In this document: one piece after another, positions 11,901 to 26,900 of the stretch
Layout: each line of letters opens with the position of its first letter
Numbering within the stretch: position 1 is the stretch's first letter
From: Siderastrea radians
Lineage: Eukaryota > Cnidaria > Anthozoa > Scleractinia > Rhizangiidae
Direction of reading: 5' to 3'
Assembly: GCA_964017195.1 (NCBI GenBank)
Contig: OZ024900.1
Coordinates: 32,256,641-32,320,640 of the forward strand
Length of the DNA: 64,000 nt
The notes under the pieces: model-generated
Databases searched by the model: none
Told to the model about the DNA's origin: nothing
Seen by the model: only the letters and a program-made list of their open reading frames with translations
Translations under genes and position numbers: made by a program

Positions 11901-14900
11901 TCGGTTTCGCTTGAGGACTTATCAGAATTGTCTTGTTGGAAAGGAGTTGGTTGACTGGCTGCTCACATATGAGAAAACATCTACAAGGTACAAAGTAACA
12001 TTAATATTATTTTATTTCTTGTCTTTTTACATCCTTAGTAGCAGTTTTCTAGCAGGGCCAAAACAACAGGGTGCTCTGTCCAGTAAGTTATGTTCATTGC
12101 TTTCAATGTTGTTTCCTTAGACGGGAATCTTTGCTCCACATTATCTTTTTCCCTGTTGGGGGAGGGATCTGAAGACCTTACCCTATACCATAACATACCA
12201 CACCACACCATACCACACCATACCACACCTTGCAATACCATACCGCACTGTACCATACCACACCGTACCATACCATACCATACCATACCACACCACAGCA
12301 CACCATACCATACCATACCATACCATACCATACCATATCACACCACACCATACCATACCATACCATACCATACCATACCATACCACACCATACTACACCA
12401 TACCATACCATACCATACCACACCATACCATACCTTGCAATGCCATACCGCACTGTACCATACCATGATACCGCACTGTACCATACCATGATACCACACC
12501 ACACCATACCATACCATACCATACCATACCATACCATACCACACCATACCATACCACACCATACCACACCATACCATACCATACCATACCATTCCATACC
12601 ATACCACACCATACCACACCTTGCAATACCATACCACACTGTACCATACCATGGTACCACACCACACCATACCATACCATACCATACCATACCATACTGT
12701 ACCATATCATACCATACCATGCCATACCATGATACCACACCACACTACACCACACCACACCATACCATACCATGATACCACATCCTATCATATCATACCC
12801 ACCATACCACACCAAACCATGTCATACCATACTGTAACATGCCATGCCATACCATACCACTTTCTGGAGTAGATGTTGTGGTTTAATTTTAATTTTGGTT
12901 TAAATTTTTTCAAACCAGTTCATTTTTTTTGAACTGGTTTGTTTTTTTCAAAACCAGTTCACTTTTTTCAAACCAGTTCATATCTTTGCAAACCATAATA
13001 TGTAGATGCTTGAGAAAACTATGTATTGGACTAGTTTAAGATCTCACCCAGGGAGGGGGGAGGGCTGTGCAGGTTTTTGTGGTCCAAATGCAACTTACCC
13101 TTAATTGCTTGAATCCTGCAGAAATCAGGCTGTGATGATAGGACAAGGTTTGCTTGATTCTGGTTGGATAGAGCCTGTACCAAACACCCGTGATGGTGAA
13201 GCAGTGTTCAAAGATGAATATGTTCTCTATCAACCTGGTGTGGTAAGGGATGTTTATTTTATTTTCATTTGAGAACTAAAAATATGTGAATCACAGAATC
13301 TTGCAAAGCTGGGTGTTGTGGTAGTCCAACCAATTACGAAAAAAACTTTGAGCATGTCATTAGTGAAGGCAGGGCTGTGTGGTGGTTAGGGAATTGGAAT
13401 TGGACTTTTGATGACATGTTTGATTGGAATATTGTAGGGTTGATCGTTTAAGGCTCACTTTCTGCACTGTGCTGTGTTGTTTCCCTAACCCTTTACAGCA
13501 GTTTTCTCTAACATGCACCCATCAAGGATTTTCCCCCAACAGCCAAATGTGTTTTTGGTGGATGTCAATCATCTGTTTCTATGACAATTCAAGAAGGCAA
13601 GCTGAATGGAAAACAACTTGGCAGTAAATTTAGCGCTGAGTGAGGCCCAGTTCAGACACCGTACCTCTCATCACAGGTAGCTCAAGCGTAATATAAGAGT
13701 TTGTATCGAAAAATGAACTGAGAATTCCTATCAAAAAATAAATGAACTATAGAACGTAAAACTCTTGAATAAAGAAGGTGTAATGTTACCTGGTGTTGTT
13801 TGCTGTCTTCCTGTGAAGTTTTAGCACCTTTGGAGAGGTTTTAATCTTCTACCCTAACAGTGTATAAGAGAAAGAACTTTTCTTTCTCAACAGCAAAATA
13901 TGGCAGACTCTGAATTATTACTAGGCCGAGTGGCTGCAAAGGAGACTAACTAATTACTTGGAAAGTACCAAAACAAATTGCTTGGCAAAGTTTTTATTCA
14001 TTGAATCGAGCATGGCTTCACAAATGCTTTCAAAACACCTGAAAATCCGCAATCCAAACTTGTTTAAACAAAAGTAAACTTTGGAAGCAAATTTCTAGAA
14101 AACTGACCTTTATTCTATTCGAAGAAGTGCTTAAATCCACTGAATTACTTCTCTGAGTTCGCGGTCAATCAGCAAACGTCTGTCTCTCGTCATTCGCAGC
14201 CAGACTATCACAAACAATCTCTTCTTTTTGCTTTGCAGTTGGTTTCTGAGAAGTTCATTCAATTAAAAGTCAAAAATTACAGATTACCGATTGTCCTCAA
14301 TGAATATTTCCAGAATTGCTGTAGTTCTGTCACAAAGATTTTAAGAACCGGAGGTACTGCACAACAGATTCGCAAAATCAGTTTATCCATGGCCCCAGAC
14401 AGGATTGCGTTACATGTGACAATCAGCAAGAGCCAATCAGGGCGCGAGAATTCGAAAAAATTGTCATGGAAGCAGATGATTGGCATCCACCAAAAACACA
14501 TTTGGCCGTTGGGAAAAATTCCTCGAAGGGCGCGTGTTAGAGAAAACCGCTGCAAGCTCTGACAATGACGAAAATGAAATTTTTCTTTACATTATTGCTA
14601 CTTACAAAAGTTCAAACATCTAGTGATGAGAATAAAGAAAGTGATCACCAAGGATAAGATGTCCTTATATTTAGACAAATTCCCCTTACTACTGGTAGTT
14701 CCATAAGAAATGTATGGAGAATATGCATCCTTATATCAGGCAGGGGGGTCAGGAGGTCCAAACTTCCTGCTTCCCATGCCCTTTAATCCCCGTTCGTGCC
14801 CCATGTTTGTTGGCTCTTCCATCTTTCCCCTTTTTGACTGCAAAATATTATGCAATGTTGTGTAACTTTTTTCCTTTCTCATTCTTCCTGCTACCCTGCA

Positions 14901-17900
14901 AATCCTACTTCCCAAGCTCCCTTTTCCCACTTCCCGTACACTCCCACCCCCCCCCCCCCCACCCCACAATTAAGAAACTTTCCATCACTTAACTCAGGTG
15001 TATAAATGGGCAGTAGGGACCTGTTAGGGACTCCTAATGGCCCTGGGGCTTTTCTTGTTACATTATTACACAGACTGCACGAGAGTTCTCAGTGGCAAAG
15101 CGGTCATCCATATTCTGGTCAGAGGCAGAAAAACCTGCAGACAAAAGTGAATCATTGAGTGGCAGTTATAAGAGTAACGAGCATGTCGATGATGATTATG
15201 ATGAAATGGTACCTCACTGGTTTCGTCAGCTGGAGCAGCATGCTATTGAACCTGGTACTGAAGAGCTGGACGTCAGTAATACCCATGAGGTAGGACTTAT
15301 AATAAATTTCTTTGCATTTTTTTGTAATTAACTGATGAATACACTGTGTGACAATAAAGTTATCTTATCTCATCTCATCTCATCTGTCAGTTTGTGTTAA
15401 AGCTCATTCCACATTTCTGGGAAACCCCCACCTACCCCTCCCCTAATCCAACCTTTTTTACTTATTATCACTTAGAGCAAAATGTTGGGCTAGGGGAGGG
15501 GTAGGTGGGGGTTTCCCAGAGACGTGGAATGATCCGAAACTACTAGCTCAAAGCTGAGCAAAATTCTTAAGATTCTTTAATGAGCAATAATGTTATATAA
15601 TTGTTAAAAAAAAATTACCATAGCTGCCTCCTTCACGGACTTTTCTAAAAGGGTCAGAGTGGGCAGCAACTTAGAGATGTGAGTTCAAAACCAACTAAAA
15701 CAAATGGTAGCAACTTGGGACAATGTTTTGCCCAAGGAAAATAGTGCTGAAGAGCCTTCATTTGAGTGGTCATGCTATCGTCTATAGACTCGATAATAAA
15801 AACCACCTTACATCCCATAAGAATGTCCTGCTCACTAGCTTTTATTTGAACGGTCACACTTAAGGGTTTTGTTCTCAGGCTCAAGAGATAGAACCACCTT
15901 GTACAGCATAACAAATAGCACCACGGGGAAGGGCTGCTCAGTAGCTTTGATTTGAATGGTCACACTTTAGGATTTCATCCACAGACTCAAAGGGTAGAAC
16001 CACCTTACACAGTGTAATAAACAGCACCACAGGAAAGTACTGCTCAGTAGCTTTCATTTGAATGGTCACATTGTAGGATTTCATCCACAGACTCAACAGT
16101 TAGAACCACCTTGTACAGCACAATAAACAGCACCACAGGAAAGTACTGCTCAGTAGCTTTCATTTGAATGGTCACATTTTAGGATTTCATCAACAGACTC
16201 AAAAGGTAGAACCACCTTGTACAGCACAATAAACAGCACCACAGGAAAGTACGGCTCAGAAGCTTTCATTTGAGTGGTCACACTTTAGGATTTCATCCAC
16301 AGACTCAATAGTTAGAACTACCTTGTACAGCATAATAAACAGCACCGCAGGAAAGTACTGCTCAGTAGCTTTCATTTGAATGGTCACACTTGGATTTCAT
16401 CCACAGACTCAAACATAAGAACCAAATTACACGATGACTCAAAGTTTGACTTTAGGAGAGAAAGAGATGAATTCTGATGTATTCTGCTAATTAGTTACAA
16501 TTCTGTTTGGTCGTGTTGCAGGTAAAATATGATAATATATTGCACTAATATTTTCATTCTTTAATTTCAGGTCTCTGGGAAGCCCAACAACCATAGACCA
16601 ACAGGTAAAGCTGTGGTTTACTTTTAGTGTGAATTTTTAAAAACAATGATTTTATTATGATTTTCTCCTCTTTGTCACCACAAAAATATTTTTAATTACT
16701 CTATGTTGTAATCATTATTTTTTCAGGACCAAAACTGCTGGATCTGGATTTGATGGCTGGTGTTACGTCTGAGGAAGGAGATAGTGAATTGTCACTCAAA
16801 GTTGATTTGGATCATTTTGGAGAGGTGAGATTCTAATGCCAGAACATTAAAACATATTCGCCAAATAAAAATGTTAAAAAAAATTTCGTAAAAATAGTTA
16901 AAAAAAGGCTGACTGTTTTTTATCATTAAGGTCATCCTCACTCTGATGATGATGTTAATGATTTTTAAATCATAACATTTGTATGCCCAAGTGTGTTAGT
17001 ATTAGTGTTTTTAATATAGTGGTATAGATAACAAAATGATAAAATAATAAAGACAACATTGGGTGTGGGGAAGTGTGAAACATTTCTAGAGGCCATACCC
17101 AGGAAAATTCTGATAAGCCAAAAAAGTAGCAACAGCACTTCAAATACCGGAACAATGTGAAAAGACAGCAGTTATTGAGGAAATGTCGACAGCAAGAGAA
17201 ATGTTAATAGTCTTAGTTCAAGTGCCATGTGATGTTGTTTTGCAGCCTGGTAAACTTGGTCTGACATCCCTAGATACAAACAGTGAGGCAACAGGATCCA
17301 AACTGTGTCTAATAACAGATGTCCCTCCACCACCCCTAGAGCAGTATGTGTACAATGAGGGGTACCCCTACACCCCCCTGAGACCAAGCATCAAAAAGAC
17401 AAATGAAGGGGGGACAGAAGCAGTCCTCAGCACCAGCAACACCCCTGAGGAGATCTTCAGTGGAGCTATGATGGCCAGGAAGATTGGTGTTGACAGGTCA
17501 CCCTCTGTTCCTGATGTTGGTGAACTGAGGGAAGATAATGGCGAAAGATTAGCTATGGAACGACTCAGGTGAGAAATCATGTCTCAGTTGAACTTTCCTG
17601 TCTGCTCATGGATGCTTGAAGCACAGAGTGAGTATTGAAGAGGATGGGAAAATTGACATTGCTTTGCTGTCTGTTTGAATTGATCCATTAACTTGTTGCC
17701 AAACCACCTAAGTGCATTTGCTTCGCTGCAGCTGGACCTCATGAACTAATTCACAGGCAAATGACAATTTGACCTGTAATAATTCATAGTACTTTATGAC
17801 AAAACTTTGATGAGCCTTTTTTCTTGTCTGCTCATGCATAGTTCAACTCATTCACCAATCTTAAAATCAAAATTGAATGCATCGATGCAGATCTCTATGC

Positions 17901-20900
17901 AGGTCTTCCACTCCTCTCCAGTAAGATAAGATTTAGGATGCTAAAGTTTGTAGGAAATTGTGTTGGGCACCCTAAACCACCAACACAGCCCTAAGTGTTC
18001 TGGATATCAAAACAGAGAACTGCATCACTTGGGGCAGAACAGGGCATTTGCCAGTGCTTTCAATAAGCACTGATGACCAGTGAAAAGCGTCTGCAAATTC
18101 GCTCAAAGAAGTCGGCTACTATTTTCCCTAAATTGAATTACCGGTAATTAAAGAAAGATTTCTTTCAAACCTTGTTGATGACTGGCTACTCTACTCAAAC
18201 CAGCTACCCCTGATTTGCTAATATCATAGTAAGGGACAGAGGCGGCAACAGCCCTTCAGAACTGCTGTCCCATGTCCACTAGGAATTTACGAGGCTTTAC
18301 CAATACATCTGCTGGATATCCTCCTCAACTAGTAAGTGAGATGAATAACATAATATAATACAGCACAGTCAGTGGAACAAAGCTTTTTCAGTGCTATTTT
18401 TTGTCTTGTTTTTTTTTTTTCAGGATGGCACATGCATACCATCTAAACACTCTCCTGGAGCAGCTGTTGAAGGATGTCGGTTTGTCAGTTGCTTGGAAAG
18501 ACACTATCTTGCCACTTGTCTTGAGAATTAGTGAGCAGGTAAAACAATTTATACATCTCTATAGGTCATGTTGTTTTGCTTCCTACTGTAAGAAAGGAAA
18601 CTTTACTACACATTGTCTCTCCCCACCCGAGGTTAAATGGGTATTGGTGAAACCTTGGGCAGGTAACCTGCGGTGGACTGGCATCCCATTCGGAGGGGGG
18701 GGGGGGTAGTGCTGCCTCTAGATATTTCATGCTATGGTAGGGTTGTCCCTAACAGCTGGCAGCTGGCAGAATTAACTGGCTACTTGGGTCGTTTGTGCCG
18801 GCTTCTTTTGTGATATATATATTTTTCAGAGACAAATTATTTGTTCCTTAACTGGCGTAGATATATGAAAATGAAACTTATTTCCCACTGCAGTTTATTG
18901 ACTTAAAAATAATCTGGTTGGCACAGAGATACACGTTCATTGTTCAATAGGTTGAGTTCTGGGAATTACGTGTAGAAAACCACTGAAGGCATGGATTTAT
19001 ACAAATAAAACTGAAAAGTTACAATTACTTTTGGAACTGACATTACTGGAAATTTGTGCCCAGAATCAAGGAAATTCCGTTTCTGGGGACTTAAAATGTA
19101 AAAATTTCCTGGGGGGGCATGCTCCCAGACACCCCCCCCCCCCCACCATGAAGGGATTGCCTTCGGCACTCAATAATCACTATCCGGCTACTTAGAAATT
19201 TTTGCCAGCTACGTGAAAAGTTGTGGACAACCCTGTATGGTAACTGATTTAGTTCTGGCAGAGCCAGATGTTACCTACATCTTCTCATACTAATATTTGG
19301 TAAAGGCGCTGCTACATGAGGCAAATTTTCCCTGCAACTTGCAACACAACAGATGGTGACAGCATGGTGAAGAATACATGTTACCTGCTGCAACTTATCT
19401 CGCAACATTGCAAAAAGTAGAAACCTGGTCTACTTTTCCTGCAACTCACAACAGAATTTTTTGTTGCAACACACTTCGCGAAGAGGGAGTGTTACTCTTA
19501 CAGCTTTGTCCGCAACTTGTCACGCAACATAGTTTCATTACAAGTTACAAGCAGAAAAAAGTTGCCTTCTCCAACAGTGCCTTAAGAGTAGAAGACAGAG
19601 TCTCCAGTGAGTGCCGTGCATTCACTTCAGCTTCCTTGTGGGTTGCATTGTTTACATTCAGTTAAATTTGGAGGTCAATGGTTGATTCTCAAACCCCTCA
19701 TCAAACAGCAAACATTGGGAGTTAGGCACATCTGTGTTTGGGCTCATAGTTCATTAGTCTATTTGATATTCACAAAATTTTGGATTCAATCAACTGAGTT
19801 GATAAGGTAAATTGGACACCGTAAGGAGATTGAAAGCTGACACTTCGAGCGTTAGCCCTTCGTCAGGGCTAAATGGCGATGCTCAAAATGTCAGCTTTCA
19901 ATCTCTTTACAGTGGCCAATTTACCTTATCAACTCAGTTGATAAATTCAAAATTTTGTGTTTCATGTCCCCACCGACACAGCACCACATATTCTTTAGAA
20001 ACTAACCCCCTTATTTAATATTCAGGTCACTCCTGATGTGCGTAAAGATGATGAAATGGACATCTGTCAGTATGTGAAGTTCAAGAAGATCCCAGGTGGG
20101 AACAAGAGTGACTGTGAAATGATCAGTGGTGTAGTGTTCACCAAGAACATCGCTAACAAGAAGATGGCGAGTGTGTTGAACCACCCTAAGATACTGGTAT
20201 TAAGCTGTGCCATTGATTATCAGGTCAGTAATACTAAAGAGCTTGATTTCCTTGCTGCTTTCTTGCCCCAGGGGAATTCTATAATGAATTCTATTGGGAG
20301 GCACCACCCAAAAAGGGTGCATTTTTTGCACTTGCGGTGTATGGAAGGGTGGGGAAATTTGTCGCCTGAGAAAACAGCCGATGTTTCACAAGGTCGCCAC
20401 TTCAGCCCTCGCAGAACGACATCTGAGTAACGAGCGCAGAAATTCCATACTGATGACGTGTCGCTACCCAGATCTAGGTAGTGCTTCTGATTGGTTGAAA
20501 CACAAGGGAATTTCGTTTCAGCCATTCAAAAGCACTACCTAGATCTTGATAGTGGCACGTCATCAATATGGAATTTCTGCGCTTGTTACTCAGACGTCGT
20601 TTTGTGAAGGCTCTAGTGGCGACCTCGCGAGATGTCGGCTGTTTTCTCAGACTAGGAAATTTGTTGTTTTTTTATTTCTCTATGCAAAAATACATGAAAG
20701 CTTGGAGCCTTTAGGTCACTGTAAGCCTACAATGATGTACTGTTTTGACTTATTTTTTTGAGGCATAAAAAGATGCTTTTTTCTCTAGGTATATGGAAGG
20801 GGTACCATTTCTAGAAGAATAATAGTGTGATAAATATTGTTTGAACCTTGGGTGGAGCATAACTGATGATGACTTCCGCTCAGGCCCCAGTTGTTCAAAA

Positions 20901-23900
20901 GTTGGATAGCGCTATCCACTGGATAAATCACTATCCAGTGGATAAGTACTAGGGAAACCAATTTCGTTATCCACTGGATAGAGAATTATCCGGTGGATAG
21001 AGCTATCCAACTTTTGAACAACTGGGGCCAGGTTGTCAAAGCAGAAGTCAGTGTCACCACAAACGGTCCATCTCAGGACTACACTCACCCGGACAATCAT
21101 AATTTACCGACTTATGATATGACTACTGGGGTTCAAACCATTTACAGCATAACTTTGTTTAGTACCCCAAACTTCCTTGTGTTCATTTCACCGGGACTGT
21201 ATGGTCCAAATTAAATGGCACACATCCCTTTCGGGTCTCAAATTGTCTTCTTTAATACAAAATTATTTTTGCTTTATTTTTCAGCGTAATGAAAACCGTC
21301 TGGCATCTCTTGATCCACTTGTTCTCCAAGAATTTGAGTTTCTGAAGAACTTTGTTGCTCGGGTAGTTGCTCTGCGACCAAACATTTTGTTGGTGGAAAA
21401 GACTGTTTCACGGCTTGCTCAGGACATGCTTTTACAACATGGAATCACTCTGGTCCTCAATGTTAAACCAGTAAGTTGTGCTGTTCAATCAAAAATAGAT
21501 GAAGTCTCAAGTCCTTCAATTCAGGCCACTGATGGCCCACTTGGCTAGAACATAAATATCGATTACTTCATAGAAAGTGTGGTGAACGGCATTTTATTCA
21601 CAAGTTGTGGCACTTCATAAAACTCACTTGTGCTCCTTTCACAGAATTATATTTGCAATGATATTCTTGTTATATAATTTTTATACAATCTGAATCATCA
21701 TGCTCCTAGGATTTTATCCACAAACCCAAAAGTTAGGACTACCTTTGTACCTTATTTTTGAACTTTGAACTCCACTGTGTGTGTTTTCCTGGCTTGTAAT
21801 ACTCTGAGAGAAAACTCTTTGTGACCTTCCCTGCTTTTTGAATTTTCATTGACCTTCTGAAGAGGCGTATCAATATTTCTGGAACAACACATTACGTGCC
21901 TGATTTGACTTTTGTTACTAAGTGTAGGGTTAAGACTTTGTCTACTAGTAGCTTTGCAACAACATCAAGTAAAACTAAGTTTAATGTCTTTTTCAGAAAG
22001 TGATTGAGCGTATTGCCAGGTGCACACGTGCAGATGTCCTTTATTCCATGGAGCAGCTGAGTCGACCACAGCTGGGGTCATGTCAGTCATTCAAGGTCCG
22101 GAGATACTCTCTTAAGGTAGAGTTATTGTTATTAATGAGGCAATGATATTTAAGGAAATACCTATATTCTAAGTGATGTTCAAGTAGTGAATCAAATAAG
22201 CAGCCGATCAGTCTATCAATTGAGCAAAAAATTTGCAGTTCCAGGGAGATAATAACATGGTCATTGGCATCATATTTTAGCAGGTTTTGTGAGACACATT
22301 GAAGGTATTTATTGTTAAGTAATATATCAAACATGAAAAAGAGTGTTTCATGAGGATATCCAAACCCCAAGTAGTGGGTTTAACCGACTTTAAGGTGATT
22401 GGATACCTGATGAATCATTCTTTCGAGTTTTCATAAGCCATTATTATGGTTTCTCAAACCATTCACAATTCTTGGAGAAATTCAAAGCAAACGTTTGCAA
22501 AATTTTATGCTAATTAAGATCCTGTATGCAAACCACCGTCACAGTGGTGTATTCCTTTGTTTTCTCTGTATGAATTATTAATGAGTTTGAGAAATAATAG
22601 AGCAAAGACTAAAGTTGTCTTTGAAGACATCAATTTTAGGAGGTGAATTCTACTTCATATTTGACAGAATGGAGAGTCCAAGACACTGATGCTCATTGAG
22701 GGCTGCCCGGCTGATCTTGGCTGCACTGTGAATCTGAGGGGAGGGAACAGTTTCATTCTGGCTAAAGTGAAGCGTATTTTCCAGCACATGGTGTATGTTG
22801 CTTACAGTTTAAGACTTGAACTCCAGTTTCTCATGGATGAGTTTGCTTTGCCTCCAGATACTAGCAATTTCATTGAGGAAAGAGAAATCGCAAAAAGAAA
22901 TTACGAAAAGAGATTGAAAGAAAATGAAAAGGAATTTAATAGGGAGGAAGAGAATGGTGAGGAAATCAAGTCCACAGCAATTTCTCAGCAAGACTCTAGC
23001 GAAGGATCTGAAGTTTTTCACACAGCACTGAAAAGCACCACTTTATCTAGTTCGCCATTTCTCGACTACCCTCTTCCGTATTTGCTCACAGAGGCAGGAA
23101 GAAACTTTGCTCTAAGGTCGACATTGCCTGCTGATATTTACTGGTCAGAACGCATTGATCCAGAACACAACTCGCATCATTTGACAGAGGAAGACTTGGA
23201 GGAGTTTGATCTTTCAAATTCCCATCAGCGACGCCTGAGCAAACTGGTCTGTATGTTAGAGCCCCATCCACTCATATCAGCTTCCTTAACTATGGAACAC
23301 AGCAATCCATTTTTCCAAGCAATGGTCTCTGACTTCCGAGCGCAAGGAGGACAAATTCAGCTGACCAAAAATGGTGAGACTGTATCCAGAGGCCGGTGTA
23401 TGTGGCTGGAAGCTGTGGCTAACAAGGTAACAAGTCAAACCAAAGAGGATGGTGTTCAAGAAAGCAAGAAACCCAAGAGAGATGTCTCAGAAAAGTCCAG
23501 TGAAGCAGCTGAGGAGAAGAACCAGTCTGCACCAACAAGCTCGCTTCATATTAATCGAAAGGTAAGGGTGATTATACTTTTTCTTTGCTTTCATAGGTAA
23601 TAGGGAATTTAAGCACAGATGTTCATGAGCCACGGACATCAACTGAAAGTTGAATTTTTCCTTTGTTGGCTTATTCTATCTCCTCATCTGGCACCTTCTT
23701 GTTTTGGCATCTGTTGGCTTGGCGTTAAGGACGTGTTGGCATCCGGATGGGTCAAAAGGAAAACTTTTAACTTGCGGCTGCCGTCCGTGACTCAAGAACG
23801 TCTGTGCTTAAGTTCCCTAATATGTTCCCCCACCATTAATTTTCGTCTTTTAGATGATTGTATCATGTCAGGGCTCCCATTGAATTTTAAAGAACCTGCC

Positions 23901-26900
23901 CTTACAAGGAAAGGTGGTTGTAAATCCTAAAGAAATGCTTCCATCTGATGGCAGTTGTGTTTTCGTTATTTCCCACCTCGAGTTGTCAGTGATCTCTACT
24001 TGATGTTTGTACACATACCGTCCAGTAACTTCCAGTTTAACCTGTTTTCTGCTCGGGCTGCATTTTCTTTACCTGTCTTCAATTAGAGGAATTTGATTTG
24101 ACATAGTTGAATTTATTTGACACAGCTGAATTGTTTAGGCATAACTCTGCCCTTTGTTGTTCTGATCTACGTGCTTGAATCTGTTTTAACAAAGTGCAAG
24201 ACAGTGAAGTTTGTCATTAACACAATATTTCTTTTAGCCGCAAGTGGACTGTCTGGATCCCTATGCTCATCAAAGAATCGCTGTGCTATTCATTAGCTAC
24301 TCAAATGAGTCAAACAACTCGCCCCGCCCCTGTATTAGTCCATGGTAAGTGGAAACATTTAAAACTCACAGTAGATATTATAGTCCCTGAGAAAGACGGA
24401 CTTCCATAATTTCAGAAGGTCCCAGATTCTAGCCTTTTCTAGGATCCTAATAATCCTTCTAGTTGCTTTATGCTACTTAAACTAGGTTGAACTCTGGCTG
24501 TGATGGGCCTAGCTGTTGCAACCGGAGAGCAACAGTCACCGTGACCTGAAACTTTAAATCACCTGCACACTTTGTATTAGCCAACTACAGTCGATCCTCT
24601 ATTTACGGCCACCTTCCTACAACGGCCACCTCTCTGCAACGGCCACTCTTTTCTTCCCGGCGGAAGATTCGTACATCTGCTCTTATTTTAACCTCCCTGC
24701 AACGGCCACCTCTCGACAACGGCAACAGCCAGTAAAACGTGTCCCCTACTCCCCAAATAACATCTCCATAACGGCCACAAAACAAACAATAATTATTGCA
24801 GAATAATTGTGCTTAAAAAGTGCCATAGTAATGCTGTTGTGCTGAGCAGAGGTCACGAAACTTGAGGCGTGCAGTGTCGGGTACTTGGACTCACGCACAC
24901 GTTGAGGACATTGAAAAGATTCTGATCACGAGTGGTGGTGCAGATCAATACCTTTTCAAACGGCACCTCTTTTGAACATTTTTTTTTTCATTCGTTTTCT
25001 AGTAAAAAGTCGTGTTTAGAGACTTAGTTTTTGTACAGTACAAACTTTGTTAACACTGAATGAGTTCTTTGTATTGTACTTCTGCTTTTATTTCCACAAA
25101 GAAAGGGGGAAGCGCCTAGACGGACAACGTACATAGTCGACACGGGCTGTTAATTCACTCTCAGAAAAGAAGGGACGACACAAACACTTATTTCACTTAT
25201 TGACATGGCCCCTTCAAAGATATTTCTTTCTTGTTCTTGGCACCGCAGGGTGCAAGCTTTTACCACAAACCATGTATAAGAACATTGTTATCTTTTCTCA
25301 AATTCCTACAGGGCTGTGTTCATGGAGTTTTATGGACGAAATGATATCACTCTTGGTGGCTTTCTGGAGATATACTGCTTCAGGTATTGTTAGTAAAAGT
25401 AATTAAGTATTATGTTATAAAAATAGTTTAAGTGCACTAAAATTGCAACTTTTTCTCACAAAGCTTGACATAGGTTTTACAAAATAAATTTGAATTGATC
25501 AGATGCCCAGCACATCAAGAACTATTCAGACATAGTTTGGGTAGCACTATATTAAGTTGAGCTTTTTGACCACTACTTTACTTTCATTCTATAAACTAAT
25601 TGCGATTTTGAGACGGCAATTCTCCATTACATTGACGGCTAGTTGGAAGAAAATATATTCCGTATTGGGCAGTGTCGCAAAGCGATGGTCCCCAATACGG
25701 AGAATGTATTTTCTTCCATTAACGTCAATATAATGCAGTATTGCCGTCCGTTTTTCGGACAAAGCAAAAGAAAAACTGAAAATTTCTCGTACTGATTAAA
25801 AGACGAATTCTAACAAGTCGTCAAGGGTTGAACGTGAATTTTGCAAGCGTAATCTAATCCTTGTTTTTGGTTTTGAACGGGAGGAGCCTAACAATAGAGG
25901 TACAAAATTTTCAACCAATCGCTGGCTCGCTTTTGAGCCGTCAATACGTAGTTATATTGACGTCTCAGAAGCAATCGAAAGGAAATGAAAAACGTGATAC
26001 ACAGTGGTATGCAACAGGACCATCAAAAGTGTCGGTTTGCGAATCAAATAAAAAAGTAGTGAATAGTAACACTTTGCACTTAAGCACACCGTTGTACTGT
26101 AAAAGTTAATGATGTATTCCTCCAGAAATACCCCCCACCCCCCCTCCGGGCTTTCTTGTCTAATTAAAGCATCCCTAAAAGCAAAAAAATATTTTATAAA
26201 TGTCCTGGGGCCCGTTTCTCGAAAGTCCCGGTAACTTTTTGGGCCCAGAGCTATATTTTAAAATCAAAATCTATTGAATAGTGGTGTAGCTTTTAGCCCG
26301 TAAACGAGCTCGACTTGTTTCGTCAACTTGGAATTTTACTTCTTAGCTTTAAAAGCCAACAATGTTTGAATCTTTAAGGTAAATGTTATGCTCATAAAAT
26401 AGCTTTCCGAGCCCTAAAAGTTATCGAGACTTTCAAGAAACGGGACCCTCGACGTTTACTGGTTCATTTACAGTACATGTTCTTAGTAACTATTATTTCT
26501 CAGACCATCATACATCTGTCCCAACCCTAACTGTGACATCCCCATGGTTGATCATGTGAGGTACTTTGCACATGGCACTGGATCAGTGTACATTCATATG
26601 AGGAATCTGGAGTCTCCCATCCCTGGATTCCAACACACTATACTAACCTGGAGCTGGTGCAAGGAATGCAAACAGGTTTGACAAGCTTTCAACTAGTCTA
26701 AACTAGTTAACCAGGTTAGTTTAACAGGTTAGCAAAGTTCAGTCAAAACCCTCCCTTTGCACTTTTCATTGTTAAGCCTTGGAGCAGAGGGGGTCTTAAA
26801 TTTGACAGACAGTTCAATTGGTCCTCGACAAACAGTTGTACTGGTAAATAATTCTCAAACTATTTTTAGTCAACGTGAAACCAACAACCACTGTGATGAA

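Noticed and set aside
12035..12872. Several overlapping open frames of 67-186 codons on both strands with Trp/Tyr/Gly or His/Thr/Pro repeats
   Set aside because: They are open only because the ACCAT pentamer has no stop codon in any frame; the region lies in an intron.
14233..14562. Open frame of 109 codons in the intron before exon 7
   Set aside because: Falls in a dispersed repeat with an inverted partner at 13480-13605; no recognisable domain.
23619..23930. Open frame after PIKfyve exon 15
   Set aside because: Intronic, no domain, and the exon 15 donor is clear.
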